Assembly: GCF_003813985.1 (NCBI RefSeq)
Contig: NZ_CP033897.1
Span: 2,108,001 to 2,172,000 of the forward strand
DNA length: 64,000 nucleotides
Source: Corynebacterium gerontici
Lineage (GTDB): Bacteria > Actinomycetota > Actinomycetes > Mycobacteriales > Mycobacteriaceae
Direction: 5' to 3'
Every line of letters starts with the position of its first letter. Within the stretch, counting starts at the first letter, position 1. This document shows, in pieces, positions 36,255-43,830 of the stretch. The notes beneath the pieces are model-generated. The model was given only the letters and a program-made list of their open reading frames with translations. It made no database searches and was not told where the DNA came from. Made by a program: the position numbers and the translations under genes.

Positions 36255-36911
36255 TTAAAGGGTGAGTCGGCCACTGAGCGCGCGGGAAAGCGTGAGCTCG
36301 TCTACGAATTCCAAGTCGCCGCCCAGCGGCATGCCGGATGCGAGCCGTGAGATGGTGAGGTCCGGGAAGTCGCGCAGCAGACGCGCCAAGTAGGAGGCGG
36401 TGGCCTCCCCTTCGGTATTGGGGTCGGTGGCGATGATCACTTCGGTGATGCGCGGTGGGGCGTCGAAAAGCGGGTGTTCGGGGGTGGAATCGGCGAGCTC
36501 GCGGTCCTGGACCACTTCGCCGATGCGCTGCAGGAGCTGGGTGATGTTGAGCTCGCGGGGGCCGACGTTGGCGAGGGGGTCCAGCGCGCCGCCGAGGACG
36601 TGGTAGCGGCCGTTGAATTCGCCGGTGCGTTCGATCACCTGGATGTCTTTGGGTTCCTCGACCACGCAAATCAGGCCGCGGTCGCGGGAGGAATCGGCAC
36701 AGATGCGGCAGACTTCCGCGCGGGAGATGTTGCAGCAGATACGGCAGAAGCTCACGCCATCGCGGACCGCACCGAGGGCGTCTTGGAGGCGTTGAATGTC
36801 GGTGGGTTCGACGTGGAGGAGGTGGAAGGCGATGCGCTGCGCGGACTTCGGGCCAACGCCGGGCAGGCGCGAAAATTCGTCGATGAGATCCTGCAGCGGG
36901 CCTTCAAACAC
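36255..36911 (-). CDS. recR: Recombination mediator RecR
   Basis: 218 residues. The N-terminal helix-hairpin-helix ([24 protein letters not shown]) binds DNA, the zinc finger is C-x2-C...C-x2-C (CRICC...VCRIC), and the Toprim domain has [15 protein letters not shown]. With RecF/RecO it loads RecA at gaps. It lies downstream of ybaB and dnaX on the same strand, the near-universal dnaX-ybaB-recR order. It carries a copy of the dispersed motif at 36461-36471. Confidence 0.96.
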   Translation of the reverse strand: MFEGPLQDLIDEFSRLPGVGPKSAQRIAFHLLHVEPTDIQRLQDALGAVRDGVSFCRICCNISRAEVCRICADSSRDRGLICVVEEPKDIQVIERTGEFNGRYHVLGGALDPLANVGPRELNITQLLQRIGEVVQDRELADSTPEHPLFDAPPRITEVIIATDPNTEGEATASYLARLLRDFPDLTISRLASGMPLGGDLEFVDELTLSRALSGRLTL

Positions 36912-36943
36912 GGCGCGGTCCTTTCTTTGCGGGCATAAAGAAA

Positions 36944-36966
36944 ACGGCCAGCGACGTGCCGGCCGT
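36944..36966 (-). terminator. Hairpin between ybaB and recR
   Basis: ACGGCC and GGCCGT arms with a 11-base centre. On the minus strand the hairpin is followed by GTTTTCTTT, so it can terminate or attenuate ybaB transcription ahead of recR. Confidence 0.6.
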
Positions 36967-36977
36967 CAAAGTGAAAC

Positions 36978-37298
36978 TTAGAACATACCAGGCATGGTGT
37001 CGAACATCTGCTGCACCGGGCCCATTTTCTGCTCGGCGAGTTCGCCAAGCTTGGTGTGCGCATCTGCGAATGCACCCATGATGAGGTCCTGCAAGGTGTC
37101 AACGTCTTCAGGATCCACGATCTTGTGATCAATGTGGATGCTGCGCATCACGCCGTTGCCGCCGAGGTCGATGCTGACCAGGCCATTGCCTGCGGTACCG
37201 GTGACGGTGGACTCCAGAATCTCCTGTTCAGCGGCCTTCAGTTGCGCCTGCATCTGCGCTGCTTGCTGCATCAATTCGTTCATATCTGGCTGAGTCAT
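36978..37298 (-). CDS. YbaB/EbfC family nucleoid-associated protein
   Basis: 106 residues. It starts MTQPDMNELMQQAAQMQAQL, a Met/Gln-rich helix typical of the family, and continues with the conserved TGTAGNGLVSIDLGGNGVM sheet and the DTLQDLIMGAFADAH helix. It forms a dimer that binds DNA. It sits between dnaX and recR on the same strand. Confidence 0.94.
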   Translation of the reverse strand: MTQPDMNELMQQAAQMQAQLKAAEQEILESTVTGTAGNGLVSIDLGGNGVMRSIHIDHKIVDPEDVDTLQDLIMGAFADAHTKLGELAEQKMGPVQQMFDTMPGMF

Positions 37299-37350
37299 AT
37301 TCTTTGCCTTTCCTCAAATTTTCGCTCGCGACAAGTGTACTCGACCAAGC

Positions 37351-39435
37351 CTAAAGCGGCTTGGCACCAAGCTCCTGGCCCAACAAATCCATTGCGACGG
37401 TGAGCGCGTCGCGGTGATCGGCGCTCTTGGCCCCATCGCGTACCTCGCGCAGCATTTCTTCTTCTTCCTGCTCGCGGGTTTGCTGTGGCTCGGGGATTGG
37501 TTCTGGCGTAGGCACAAGGTCGGGGGCGTGCTTAGGTTCGGGCATGCCCTCGTCGGGGCCGTAGCCGTAGAAATCGTCGGGCTCCGGGGGCAGGGGGCTA
37601 CCGTCGGAGAAGGTGGCAGGCGCAGATGAAGGTTCAGCTACTGGCGCCCGTTGGGGCTCTGGTGCAGGCTCCGGTTCTGGCTCGGGATCGGCGTTGCGGC
37701 CAATCTGCACCGGCTCGCCCCAGCCATCCTCTGACTCGGGCTCGGGCTCGGGCTCAGATTCCCGGTCGGGCTCACTGAACCCCGCGTCTTTTGGGCGCTG
37801 CCCCACCACACATTCCACTGCAACTTCGCGCCCGGTGATTTCCCGAATGGCCTCTACCAGCACAGTGTTATTGGAGGGATCATTCAGCCGTCCCGCCAGC
37901 GCCCCGGTGTTGTGGCCAATGATCAGCGTACCGTCGCGCTCGCCCAGCACTCGCGCCTCGGTGAGCATGATGCCCGCCACTGCTTTCTTCTTGTGCACGA
38001 GCTTGCGAATCTCAGCCCAATGCTCTTTCGCCAGCTTATCGACGCTCCCCTGCGCCTCATCCACCGGCGCCTTCTCGGGTGACTGCGGCTCGGGCTCGGA
38101 GGTTTCTGGCTCCGGCACTGCGACTGGCTCCGGTTCGGGCTCGGGTTCTGGTTCCGGTTTTGGTTCTGGTTTCGGCGCGGGCCGCACGGCTGCTGCTTCA
38201 GCCTGTTCGCGTTGCTTACGCTCGCGTTCTTCGCGTGCGCGACGCAGCGCGTCGCGGTCGTACTTGCTGGGCGCACTCTTAGGTCCCGCTTCAGCAGACT
38301 CAGCAGCGGCGGACTGCGCAGAGGCGGCCACGGCGGGTGCGCTGCCGCCGATGAGCATCTTGGCGCAAAGAATTTCTAGTAGGAGCCGTGGCGAGGTGGC
38401 GCCGCGCAGGTCAGTGATGCCGTCATTTACCATCGCCGCATACCCGGCGATACCGCCCTCGGGGAAGGCGGCGGCCTGCTCTTTCAGCGTGTCGTGGCGG
38501 TCTGCTGGCGCGTCCACCAGACCGGATTCGAGGGCCTCGGGCACTGCTTGGAGCACCATGAGGTCACGGAGACGGTCCAGAAGATCGGCGGCGAAGCGCC
38601 TGGGGTCAATGCCCGCCTCAATGACCTCGTCTACTACGGCAAACAGACCGGCCTTGTTGGTGTCGGCGAGGGCTTCCACGGCGGCGTCGATAAGCGAGTC
38701 ATCGGTGACACCCAAGAGCATGCGGGCCGTTTCGTAAGTGAGGCCATCGGGGCCGGAACCCGCCAAGAGCTGGTCTAGCACGGAGAGCGTGTCGCGCGGA
38801 GAACCGCCACCAGCGCGGAGAACCAGGGGATAGACGGCGTCGTCTATGTGAGCATGCTCGGCGGCAGCGGTGCGCTCGATCAGCCCACGCATGGCTTGGG
38901 GCGTGAGCAGACGGAAAGGATAGTGGTGCGTGCGCGAACGGATCGTGCCAATCACCTTCTCCGGCTCCGTAGTGGCGAAGATGAAGATGAGGTGCGCCGG
39001 GGGCTCCTCAACTATCTTGAGCAGCGCATTCGCACCCGAGGTGGTGATCATGTGCGCCTCGTCGATGATGAAGATGCGATAGCGCGACTCGGCGGGGGCA
39101 TACATAGCGCGGTCGCGCAACTCACGCATATCCTCCACGCCGTTGTTACTCGCTGCGTCCAGCTCAGTGACGTCCAAAGTGCCAGGCCCATTGGGAGCCA
39201 GCGCCACGCAGGAAGAGCACTTGCCGCAGGGAGCGGAAGTAGGGCCTTCAGCGCAGTTGAGGGAGCGGGCGAGGATGCGCGCAGAGGAAGTCTTGCCGCA
39301 ACCACGCGGGCCAGAGAAAAGATAGGCGTGATTAATGTTGCCACTATCCAGCGCGCGCGAAAGCGGGACGGTTACCTGCTCCTGGCCCACAACTTCCGCG
39401 AAGGAGCCGGGGCGATACTTCCTATACAAAGCCAC
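37351..39435 (-). CDS. dnaX: DNA polymerase III subunits gamma/tau
   Basis: 694 residues from GTG at 39435. The AAA+ clamp-loader domain has Walker A FSGPRGCGKTS, a zinc-binding C(x8)C-x2-C-x2-C module (CAEGPTSAPCGKCSSC), Walker B FIIDEAHM and sensor 1 FATTEPEKV. The tau-like C-terminal half is interrupted by two runs of Pro-Glu repeats (about 430-470 and 590-640). It loads the sliding clamp at replication forks. Confidence 0.96.
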   Translation of the reverse strand: MALYRKYRPGSFAEVVGQEQVTVPLSRALDSGNINHAYLFSGPRGCGKTSSARILARSLNCAEGPTSAPCGKCSSCVALAPNGPGTLDVTELDAASNNGVEDMRELRDRAMYAPAESRYRIFIIDEAHMITTSGANALLKIVEEPPAHLIFIFATTEPEKVIGTIRSRTHHYPFRLLTPQAMRGLIERTAAAEHAHIDDAVYPLVLRAGGGSPRDTLSVLDQLLAGSGPDGLTYETARMLLGVTDDSLIDAAVEALADTNKAGLFAVVDEVIEAGIDPRRFAADLLDRLRDLMVLQAVPEALESGLVDAPADRHDTLKEQAAAFPEGGIAGYAAMVNDGITDLRGATSPRLLLEILCAKMLIGGSAPAVAASAQSAAAESAEAGPKSAPSKYDRDALRRAREERERKQREQAEAAAVRPAPKPEPKPEPEPEPEPEPVAVPEPETSEPEPQSPEKAPVDEAQGSVDKLAKEHWAEIRKLVHKKKAVAGIMLTEARVLGERDGTLIIGHNTGALAGRLNDPSNNTVLVEAIREITGREVAVECVVGQRPKDAGFSEPDRESEPEPEPESEDGWGEPVQIGRNADPEPEPEPAPEPQRAPVAEPSSAPATFSDGSPLPPEPDDFYGYGPDEGMPEPKHAPDLVPTPEPIPEPQQTREQEEEEMLREVRDGAKSADHRDALTVAMDLLGQELGAKPL

Positions 39436-39492
39436 GTCTTAGAGCCTACCTACCCACCCCCGAATTGCTTCCAGCGCGCAAGAAAAACGCAG

Positions 39493-40044
39493 CTAGCGCC
39501 GCCAATCTAGGAGATCCACGCCTTGCTCACCTAACGCCTGCTGTAGCGCAGGCACCCCGTAGGTGGTGGCGTACTCGTATTCCTCGTCGGTGAGCAACAC
39601 CAATTGCAGCATCACCACCAGGCGCCCGCCCTCGCTGAAGCGGGGCACCTGCTCGCCCCACACATAGGGCACCACGAACACGCCGTGGCGCACGCTGCAG
39701 CCATCAAGCTCCAGGTTCGGCACCATCGTGCCAGGCTGTGCAGGTACCACGCCTGGCAAATCGCGGTTGAAAGACTCCAGCTTGGTGCACACCTGCTGCA
39801 AGGCGCTTTGCGCCAGCGTAGAGCTCACGCGCCCCACGGTGAAGATTTCACTGCGCACGTCGGCGCCCTCGTCCTGGGAGTGCAGGCCAGTGTCCACCTC
39901 GTTGAAGTTCAAGGTGGTGGCAAGCAACTCTTCGCCCAGGTCGGAAACAGCCACGCGCACACCACAACCGGCCTCAGCAGGGACTTCAGCCAGCGTGCCG
40001 GGGAAAACGCCCTGCTGCCACAGCAGAGATGCCTCTAGGTCCAT
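39493..40044 (-). CDS. Hypothetical protein with Suppressor-of-fused-like domain
   Basis: 183 residues, no signal or membrane helix. The C-terminal half has VVMLQLVLLTDEEYEYATTY followed by GVPALQQALGEQGVDLLDW, which recalls the bacterial SUFU domain (often in immunity proteins of toxin systems). I am only moderately sure of the family. It lies 36 bp downstream of aspT in the same direction and is followed by dnaX. A copy of the dispersed motif sits in the gap before it (40067-40077). Confidence 0.6.
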   Translation of the reverse strand: MDLEASLLWQQGVFPGTLAEVPAEAGCGVRVAVSDLGEELLATTLNFNEVDTGLHSQDEGADVRSEIFTVGRVSSTLAQSALQQVCTKLESFNRDLPGVVPAQPGTMVPNLELDGCSVRHGVFVVPYVWGEQVPRFSEGGRLVVMLQLVLLTDEEYEYATTYGVPALQQALGEQGVDLLDWRR

Positions 40045-40080
40045 GTGGTGATGCTCCTCGTGGGGACGTCGAAAAGCTTT

Positions 40081-41340
40081 TTATGCCTCAAGGGCTGCCA
40101 ACAGCACGCAAGTAGCGAACCCGTGCATCGCAACCTCCAGCTCAGACACCGGGGGCAACGAAGGGGCGAGGCGAATGTTCTCATTCTTCGGATCCTGCTT
40201 CAGGGGGAAAGAAGAACCCGCACCCGTGAGCGCGATACCAGCCTGCTTCGCCAACTCCACCACACGAGAAGCCGTACCCGGCGACACATTCACGCTGATG
40301 AAATAGCCGCCCTTGGGCTGCGTCCACTCCGCAGCACCGAAGGGAGCCAGGCGCTCATTCAGGATCTCCAGGACACGATTGAACTTCGGGGCGAGGTTAT
40401 CCGCATGCTTGCGCATCTGCTCATACACACCCTCCGGGCCGCCGAAGAACTGGGCGTGGGCGAGCTGGCTCACCTTATTCGGCCCAATGCCGCGAATGTT
40501 CGCGTGCTCCGCATACCAATCCAGGTTCTGCTTCGAGGAGGCGAAGAACGCAACGCCCGCGCCAGCCAAGGTGATCTTGGAGGTGGAACTCATGAACCAG
40601 AAGCGGTTCGGGTGGCCGGCCTCCGCGCCCATGCTCAGCACATCGTGAACTACCGGGAAAGAATCGGTGAGCGTGTGCACCGCGTAAGCATTGTCCCAAA
40701 TGATGCGGAAATCGGGCGCGGCCGTCTCCATGGAAGCGAGCTCACGGCAGACTTCCTCCGAGAACGTAATGCCCGTGGGATTGCCGAACACAGGCACCGT
40801 CCACATGCCCTTGACCTGCGGGTCCTTCACCAGCTCACGAACCACGTTCATGTCCGGGCCCTGATCCGTCAGCGGAACATTGATCATCTCAAAGCCGAAG
40901 TGCTCCGTGATGGAGAAGTGGCGATCATAGCCAGGCACCGGGCACAGCCACTTCACCTTCTCCTCCTGCGACCAGGGACGCTCGGAGTCATTGTTGCCCC
41001 AGATATAGGACCAGGAGATCAGGTCGAACATAATGTTCAGGCTGGAGGCGTCACCCGCCACAATGTTCCCCGCCGGGATGCCCAGCACCTGCGCCCAAAT
41101 GTTGCGGATCTCCTCGATCCCCACCAGGCCGCCATAGTTGCGGGTATCTACACCGGATTCAGTGCGGTAGTTCTGCCCCGGCAGGCTCAGCAGATCATTG
41201 GAAAAATCGAGCTGTTCAGAGGAGGGCTTGCCGCGCGTGAGATCCAGGTTCAGATTGCGAGCCTTCAGATCCTCATACTGTTGACGAATCTCATCCGCAT
41301 GTTCCTGCAGCTTCTGGGTATTCAACGCATCGATGCTCAT
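40081..41340 (-). CDS. aspT: Aspartate aminotransferase, corynebacterial AspT type (fold-type I)
   Basis: 419 residues from ATG at 41340, preceded by AAAGGGCTGCAC. The start block (LDLTRGKPSSEQLDFS) and the length are those of the unusual aspartate aminotransferase subgroup found in C. glutamicum beside dnaX. The PLP Lys is in SSTSKITLAGAGVAFF; FGNPTGITF and IIWDNAYAVH hold the cofactor Asn and Asp. It converts oxaloacetate and glutamate to aspartate, feeding lysC-asd located 16 kb away. Confidence 0.92.
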   Translation of the reverse strand: MSIDALNTQKLQEHADEIRQQYEDLKARNLNLDLTRGKPSSEQLDFSNDLLSLPGQNYRTESGVDTRNYGGLVGIEEIRNIWAQVLGIPAGNIVAGDASSLNIMFDLISWSYIWGNNDSERPWSQEEKVKWLCPVPGYDRHFSITEHFGFEMINVPLTDQGPDMNVVRELVKDPQVKGMWTVPVFGNPTGITFSEEVCRELASMETAAPDFRIIWDNAYAVHTLTDSFPVVHDVLSMGAEAGHPNRFWFMSSTSKITLAGAGVAFFASSKQNLDWYAEHANIRGIGPNKVSQLAHAQFFGGPEGVYEQMRKHADNLAPKFNRVLEILNERLAPFGAAEWTQPKGGYFISVNVSPGTASRVVELAKQAGIALTGAGSSFPLKQDPKNENIRLAPSLPPVSELEVAMHGFATCVLLAALEA

Positions 41341-41399
41341 GTGCAGCCCTTTCCTCTTCGTGTGCACTGGGCTTTAGTGTAACGGCTCCCCCGGCCATT

Positions 41400-41491
41400 A
41401 AAAAGGGACTCCGCACACCCGCCAGAGCCCACTGACCCTTGCTGCATTCCTGCCCTGGGGGAGTTCATGGGATAAACGCCATGCGAAGTCC
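41400..41491 (-). ncRNA. ffs: Signal recognition particle RNA (4.5S-type, ffs)
   Basis: On the minus strand the RNA begins GGACTTCGCATGG and ends TGCGGAGTCCC followed by TTTTTA. Its two ends pair. The apical helix 8 holds GGGCAGGAATGCAGCAAGGG, the conserved SRP54-binding region. The sequence AGTGGGCTCTGGCGGGTG is typical of actinobacterial SRP RNA. It lies between tRNA-Ser and aspT, a common corynebacterial and mycobacterial arrangement. Confidence 0.9.
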
Positions 41492-41583
41492 TGCCCAAGA
41501 CAATAGCGCAGCCCCGCCCCATTTTCCATTTCTCCTCCGCCCCCTTCGCTTTTCGACGCCACCGCCCCCAACCACCAGCCATT
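41492..41583. other. Short intergenic stretch between SRP RNA and the tRNA-Ser promoter
   Basis: Contains one full dispersed motif copy (41548-41560, followed by ACCGCCCCC). Otherwise no gene or hairpin is evident. Confidence 0.5.
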
Positions 41584-41611
41584 TTGCGTAGGAGCTTTCC
41601 GTGAGTACACT
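41584..41611 (+). promoter_or_regulatory. Promoter of tRNA-Ser
   Basis: TTGCGT, 16-bp spacer, TACACT, ending 48 bp before the tRNA. Confidence 0.5.
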
Positions 41612-41659
41612 GTTGTCGGTACGCACTTCGCGCGCTTATGCGCAAGAAGTGCTGACGCT

Positions 41660-41748
41660 GGAGGATTCGACTAGCGGCCTATGTCACACGCCTGGAACGC
41701 GTGCGGGTTTCACGACCCTCGTGGGTTCAAATCCCACATCCTCCGCCA
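41660..41748 (+). tRNA. tRNA-Ser (anticodon GGA)
   Basis: 89 nt with an encoded CCA. Acceptor GGAGGAT pairs with ATCCTCC, discriminator G. The anticodon stem CACGC/GCGTG encloses CTGGAAC, anticodon GGA. A long variable arm (CGGGTTTCACGACCC) is the class II hallmark of serine tRNAs. A hairpin CCCCGAGCCTCGGCTCGGGG follows at once as terminator. Confidence 0.95.
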
Positions 41749-41829
41749 ACGAAACACCCCGAGCCTCGGCTCGGGGTGTTTCTGCGTTTTAGGTGTGAGG
41801 TGGGGGCGCAAGTGTTGGCACGATGTGGC

Positions 41830-42218
41830 GCGTGCACTTTCCCATGACAATCAACGCCCAATCCCCGATTCTCGCCGCGAATGACACTGGAAAGTGCACG
41901 CTCCGTGCCCCGGCCACCCCAGTTCCAGCAACCTGTGTGCACTTTCCCATGGCAATTAACACCAAATCCCCGATTCTCGCGGCGAATGACATGGGAAACG
42001 ACCCATCCCAACACCGGGAACCCAGCCCAATCCTGAGCCAGCGTGCACTTTCCCATGGCAATCAGCTCACAAACCAGAATTCCTAGCCCGAATGACATGG
42101 GAAACGGAACACCCCAGCCACAAACCACACCCAATCCCCAACCAAAACCGAGCCCGTGCACTTTCCCATGACAATCCGACAACACCCCACGTCACCGACT
42201 CCCGAATGCCATGGGAAA
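41830..42218 (+). repeat. Array of four palindromic repeat elements, period about 107 bp
   Basis: Each unit has a left arm TTTCCCATG followed by RCAAT, a centre of about 40 bp, and a right arm (GAATGNCATGGGAAA). Left arms start at 41838, 41943, 42049 and 42162; right CATGGGAAA arms start at 41990, 42096 and 42210. Unit 1 differs at the right: its outer 13-bp arms (41830-41842 and 41889-41901, GCGTGCACTTTCC and complement) pair perfectly. Units 1 and 2 also share ATCCCCGATTCTCGC in the centre. Further copies are at 17286 and 58891-59037. No coding potential is credible across the array. Confidence 0.85.
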
Positions 42219-42341
42219 CGGCACCAACTCGAAACGTGCGACATGGCAAGCGTAAAGACGGAACAACCATTCGCCTGCATCTCCGCGGGTGCCTTGAACC
42301 CCTGGTACCCCCGTAAAGAAGCGAGGTTTTGAGAGCGTGCA
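42219..42341. other. Intergenic remainder after the repeat array
   Basis: No gene, repeat unit or promoter recognised here. Confidence 0.4.
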
Positions 42342-42370
42342 AAAAGGACCGGCACACGGCCGGCCCTTTT
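42342..42370 (-). terminator. Terminator of the NOR-slipin operon
   Basis: On the minus strand AAAAGGGCCGGC pairs with GCCGGTCCTTTT (12 bp, one wobble, loop CGTGT) followed by TTTTTGC. It lies 7 bp after the slipin stop. Confidence 0.85.
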
Positions 42371-42376
42371 CTCTAC

Positions 42377-43192
42377 TTACTCAGCATCTGGTTGCTTCCC
42401 GGTGATCTTGGGCAGCGGAATGCCCATTTGCGTGGCTTTGTCCATGAAGCCTTGCATGATGTCGATGGGTAGCGGGAACACGATGGTCGAGTTTTGGTCT
42501 GCGCCCAATTCGAGCACCGTCTGCAGGTAGCGCAGTTGCAGTGCTGCGGGCGCTTTTTGCAGCTCTTCGGCTGCTTGGCGCAGTTCCACGGAGGATTGCA
42601 GTTCGCCGTGTGCGGAGATCACTTTGGCGCGGCGTTCGCGTTCGGCTTCGGCTTCGCGGGCCAGGGCGCGCTGCATGGCCTCCGGGATTTCCACGTCCTT
42701 GATTTCCACAATGCGTGTTTCCACACCCCAGCGGGTCGTTTGCCCGTTGATGATTTTGCGCAGATCTTCGTTGAGCTCTTCGCGGTGTGCGAGTAGATCG
42801 TCAAGGTCGGCGCGGCCCAGCAGGGAACGCAGTGTGGTTTGGGCAATCTGAGAGGTGGCTACTGCGTAGTTTTCTACCTCTAGCACTGCCTTCAGCGAGT
42901 CGAGTACTTCGAACATCACCACAGCGTTAACGCGCACGGAGACGTTGTCCTTGGTGATGATTTCCTGCGGCGGAATGGTCAGCGTGACCACGCGCTGATC
43001 CACACGTTCCAACTTGTCTACGCCGGGGATGAGGAAGTGCAGCCCGGGTTCCATGAGTGGTTTGACGTGGCCGAAGCGGAAGGCGACGCCACGTTCGTAT
43101 TGCTTGATCACTTTGACTGAGTACGAGATCAGCACCACGAGGATGGCGATCACAATGCCGATCATGATCGGCCAGAATACGAGTGCGCTCAT
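42377..43192 (-). CDS. Slipin / SPFH-band 7 membrane protein
   Basis: 271 residues. One N-terminal membrane helix (about 5-28) leads to a stomatin-like SPFH domain (VKVIKQYERGVAFRFG, PGLHFLIPGVDKLERVDQR, LTIPPQEIITKDNVSV) and a coiled region rich in Arg/Glu/Ala (AREAEAERERRAKVISA). Such proteins form ring-like assemblies in membranes and often stabilise partner membrane enzymes. Its start overlaps the stop of the upstream gene by 4 bp (ATGA), so it is translated with the nitric oxide reductase operon and may act on that enzyme (inference). Confidence 0.9.
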   Translation of the reverse strand: MSALVFWPIMIGIVIAILVVLISYSVKVIKQYERGVAFRFGHVKPLMEPGLHFLIPGVDKLERVDQRVVTLTIPPQEIITKDNVSVRVNAVVMFEVLDSLKAVLEVENYAVATSQIAQTTLRSLLGRADLDDLLAHREELNEDLRKIINGQTTRWGVETRIVEIKDVEIPEAMQRALAREAEAERERRAKVISAHGELQSSVELRQAAEELQKAPAALQLRYLQTVLELGADQNSTIVFPLPIDIMQGFMDKATQMGIPLPKITGKQPDAE

Positions 43193-43830
43193 GGGCGTTT
43201 CCTTTCTTCGGCGAGTTTGCGCGCATCGGAGCCGTAGCGCCTTGCGTAGCGGTCCACGGCCGCTTCGATTTCCGCCTGGCGGTCATCAAGGTGCGGCACG
43301 TGCACGGCGGTGGGGAAATTGGAGGGCGTGTTCCACAGGTGTTTGGCCAGCGGAATCGTCCCGCCCGCCATAATCACCAACACCGCCCCAATCAGCAGCA
43401 AGTCCGCCAGCGAGTGGTATTGGATCAGTGATACGAGCGGCAGAATGAGCCCCATGAGTGCCACCCCCAGGGCGATGCCGCGGTGGAATCGCCCTGAGTC
43501 GGAGTGTGGCCATGGGTCGAGTTGCCGGGTCACTTCACGCCCATGGGCGCTGGCGGTGCAGGTCTGTTTTACGGGGCAGTTGTTGCACACGGTGGGGTGC
43601 GCGCGGTAGCGCATCACGCGGTTTTCGGGGTCAAAGCTCGAGGGCCACAGCCAGTGGTCTTCGGGGCATTGCCATGCGTCGTGCTTTTCCACGTAGCGGA
43701 AAGTTCCGGTTCGCATGTCCGAGGTCCGGTTGGAGGTGTGTTGCGCCATGCGGTCGAAGCCCCACGCCACTCCTAGTAGGAAGATGGCGTAGGCTGCGGC
43801 CAGCCACGTGAACAGGTCCGGCGAGCTCAC
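43189..43830 (-). CDS. Membrane protein with cysteine-cluster domain, NOR operon
   Basis: 213 residues. One N-terminal helix (about 7-25), two more in the middle (about 118-162), and a soluble loop between them holding cysteines: WQCPEDH, then TVCNNCPVKQTCTASAHGR. The spacing C-x2-C-P-x-K-x2-C-T and the following Arg-rich run are reminiscent of the cysteine-rich segment of IS1182-type transposases, here inside a membrane protein. The cysteines could bind zinc or an Fe-S cluster. The GTG start overlaps the norB stop by 4 bp and its stop overlaps slipin by 4 bp. I recognise no named family. Confidence 0.75.
   Translation of the reverse strand: MSSPDLFTWLAAAYAIFLLGVAWGFDRMAQHTSNRTSDMRTGTFRYVEKHDAWQCPEDHWLWPSSFDPENRVMRYRAHPTVCNNCPVKQTCTASAHGREVTRQLDPWPHSDSGRFHRGIALGVALMGLILPLVSLIQYHSLADLLLIGAVLVIMAGGTIPLAKHLWNTPSNFPTAVHVPHLDDRQAEIEAAVDRYARRYGSDARKLAEERKRP

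Noticed and set aside
40045..41382. 445-residue plus-strand frame over aspT
   Set aside because: Antisense of a conserved aminotransferase, with His/Arg/Gln-rich composition and no recognisable domain.
41727..42185. Minus-strand open frame with repeated MGKCT-type peptides
   Set aside because: The repeated peptides are read from the palindromic repeat units; there is no ribosome-binding site and codon use is not that of the neighbours.
41830..42218. CRISPR array
   Set aside because: Regular spacing suggested one, but the units are palindromes about 60-70 bp wide with partly similar centres, and no cas gene is nearby.
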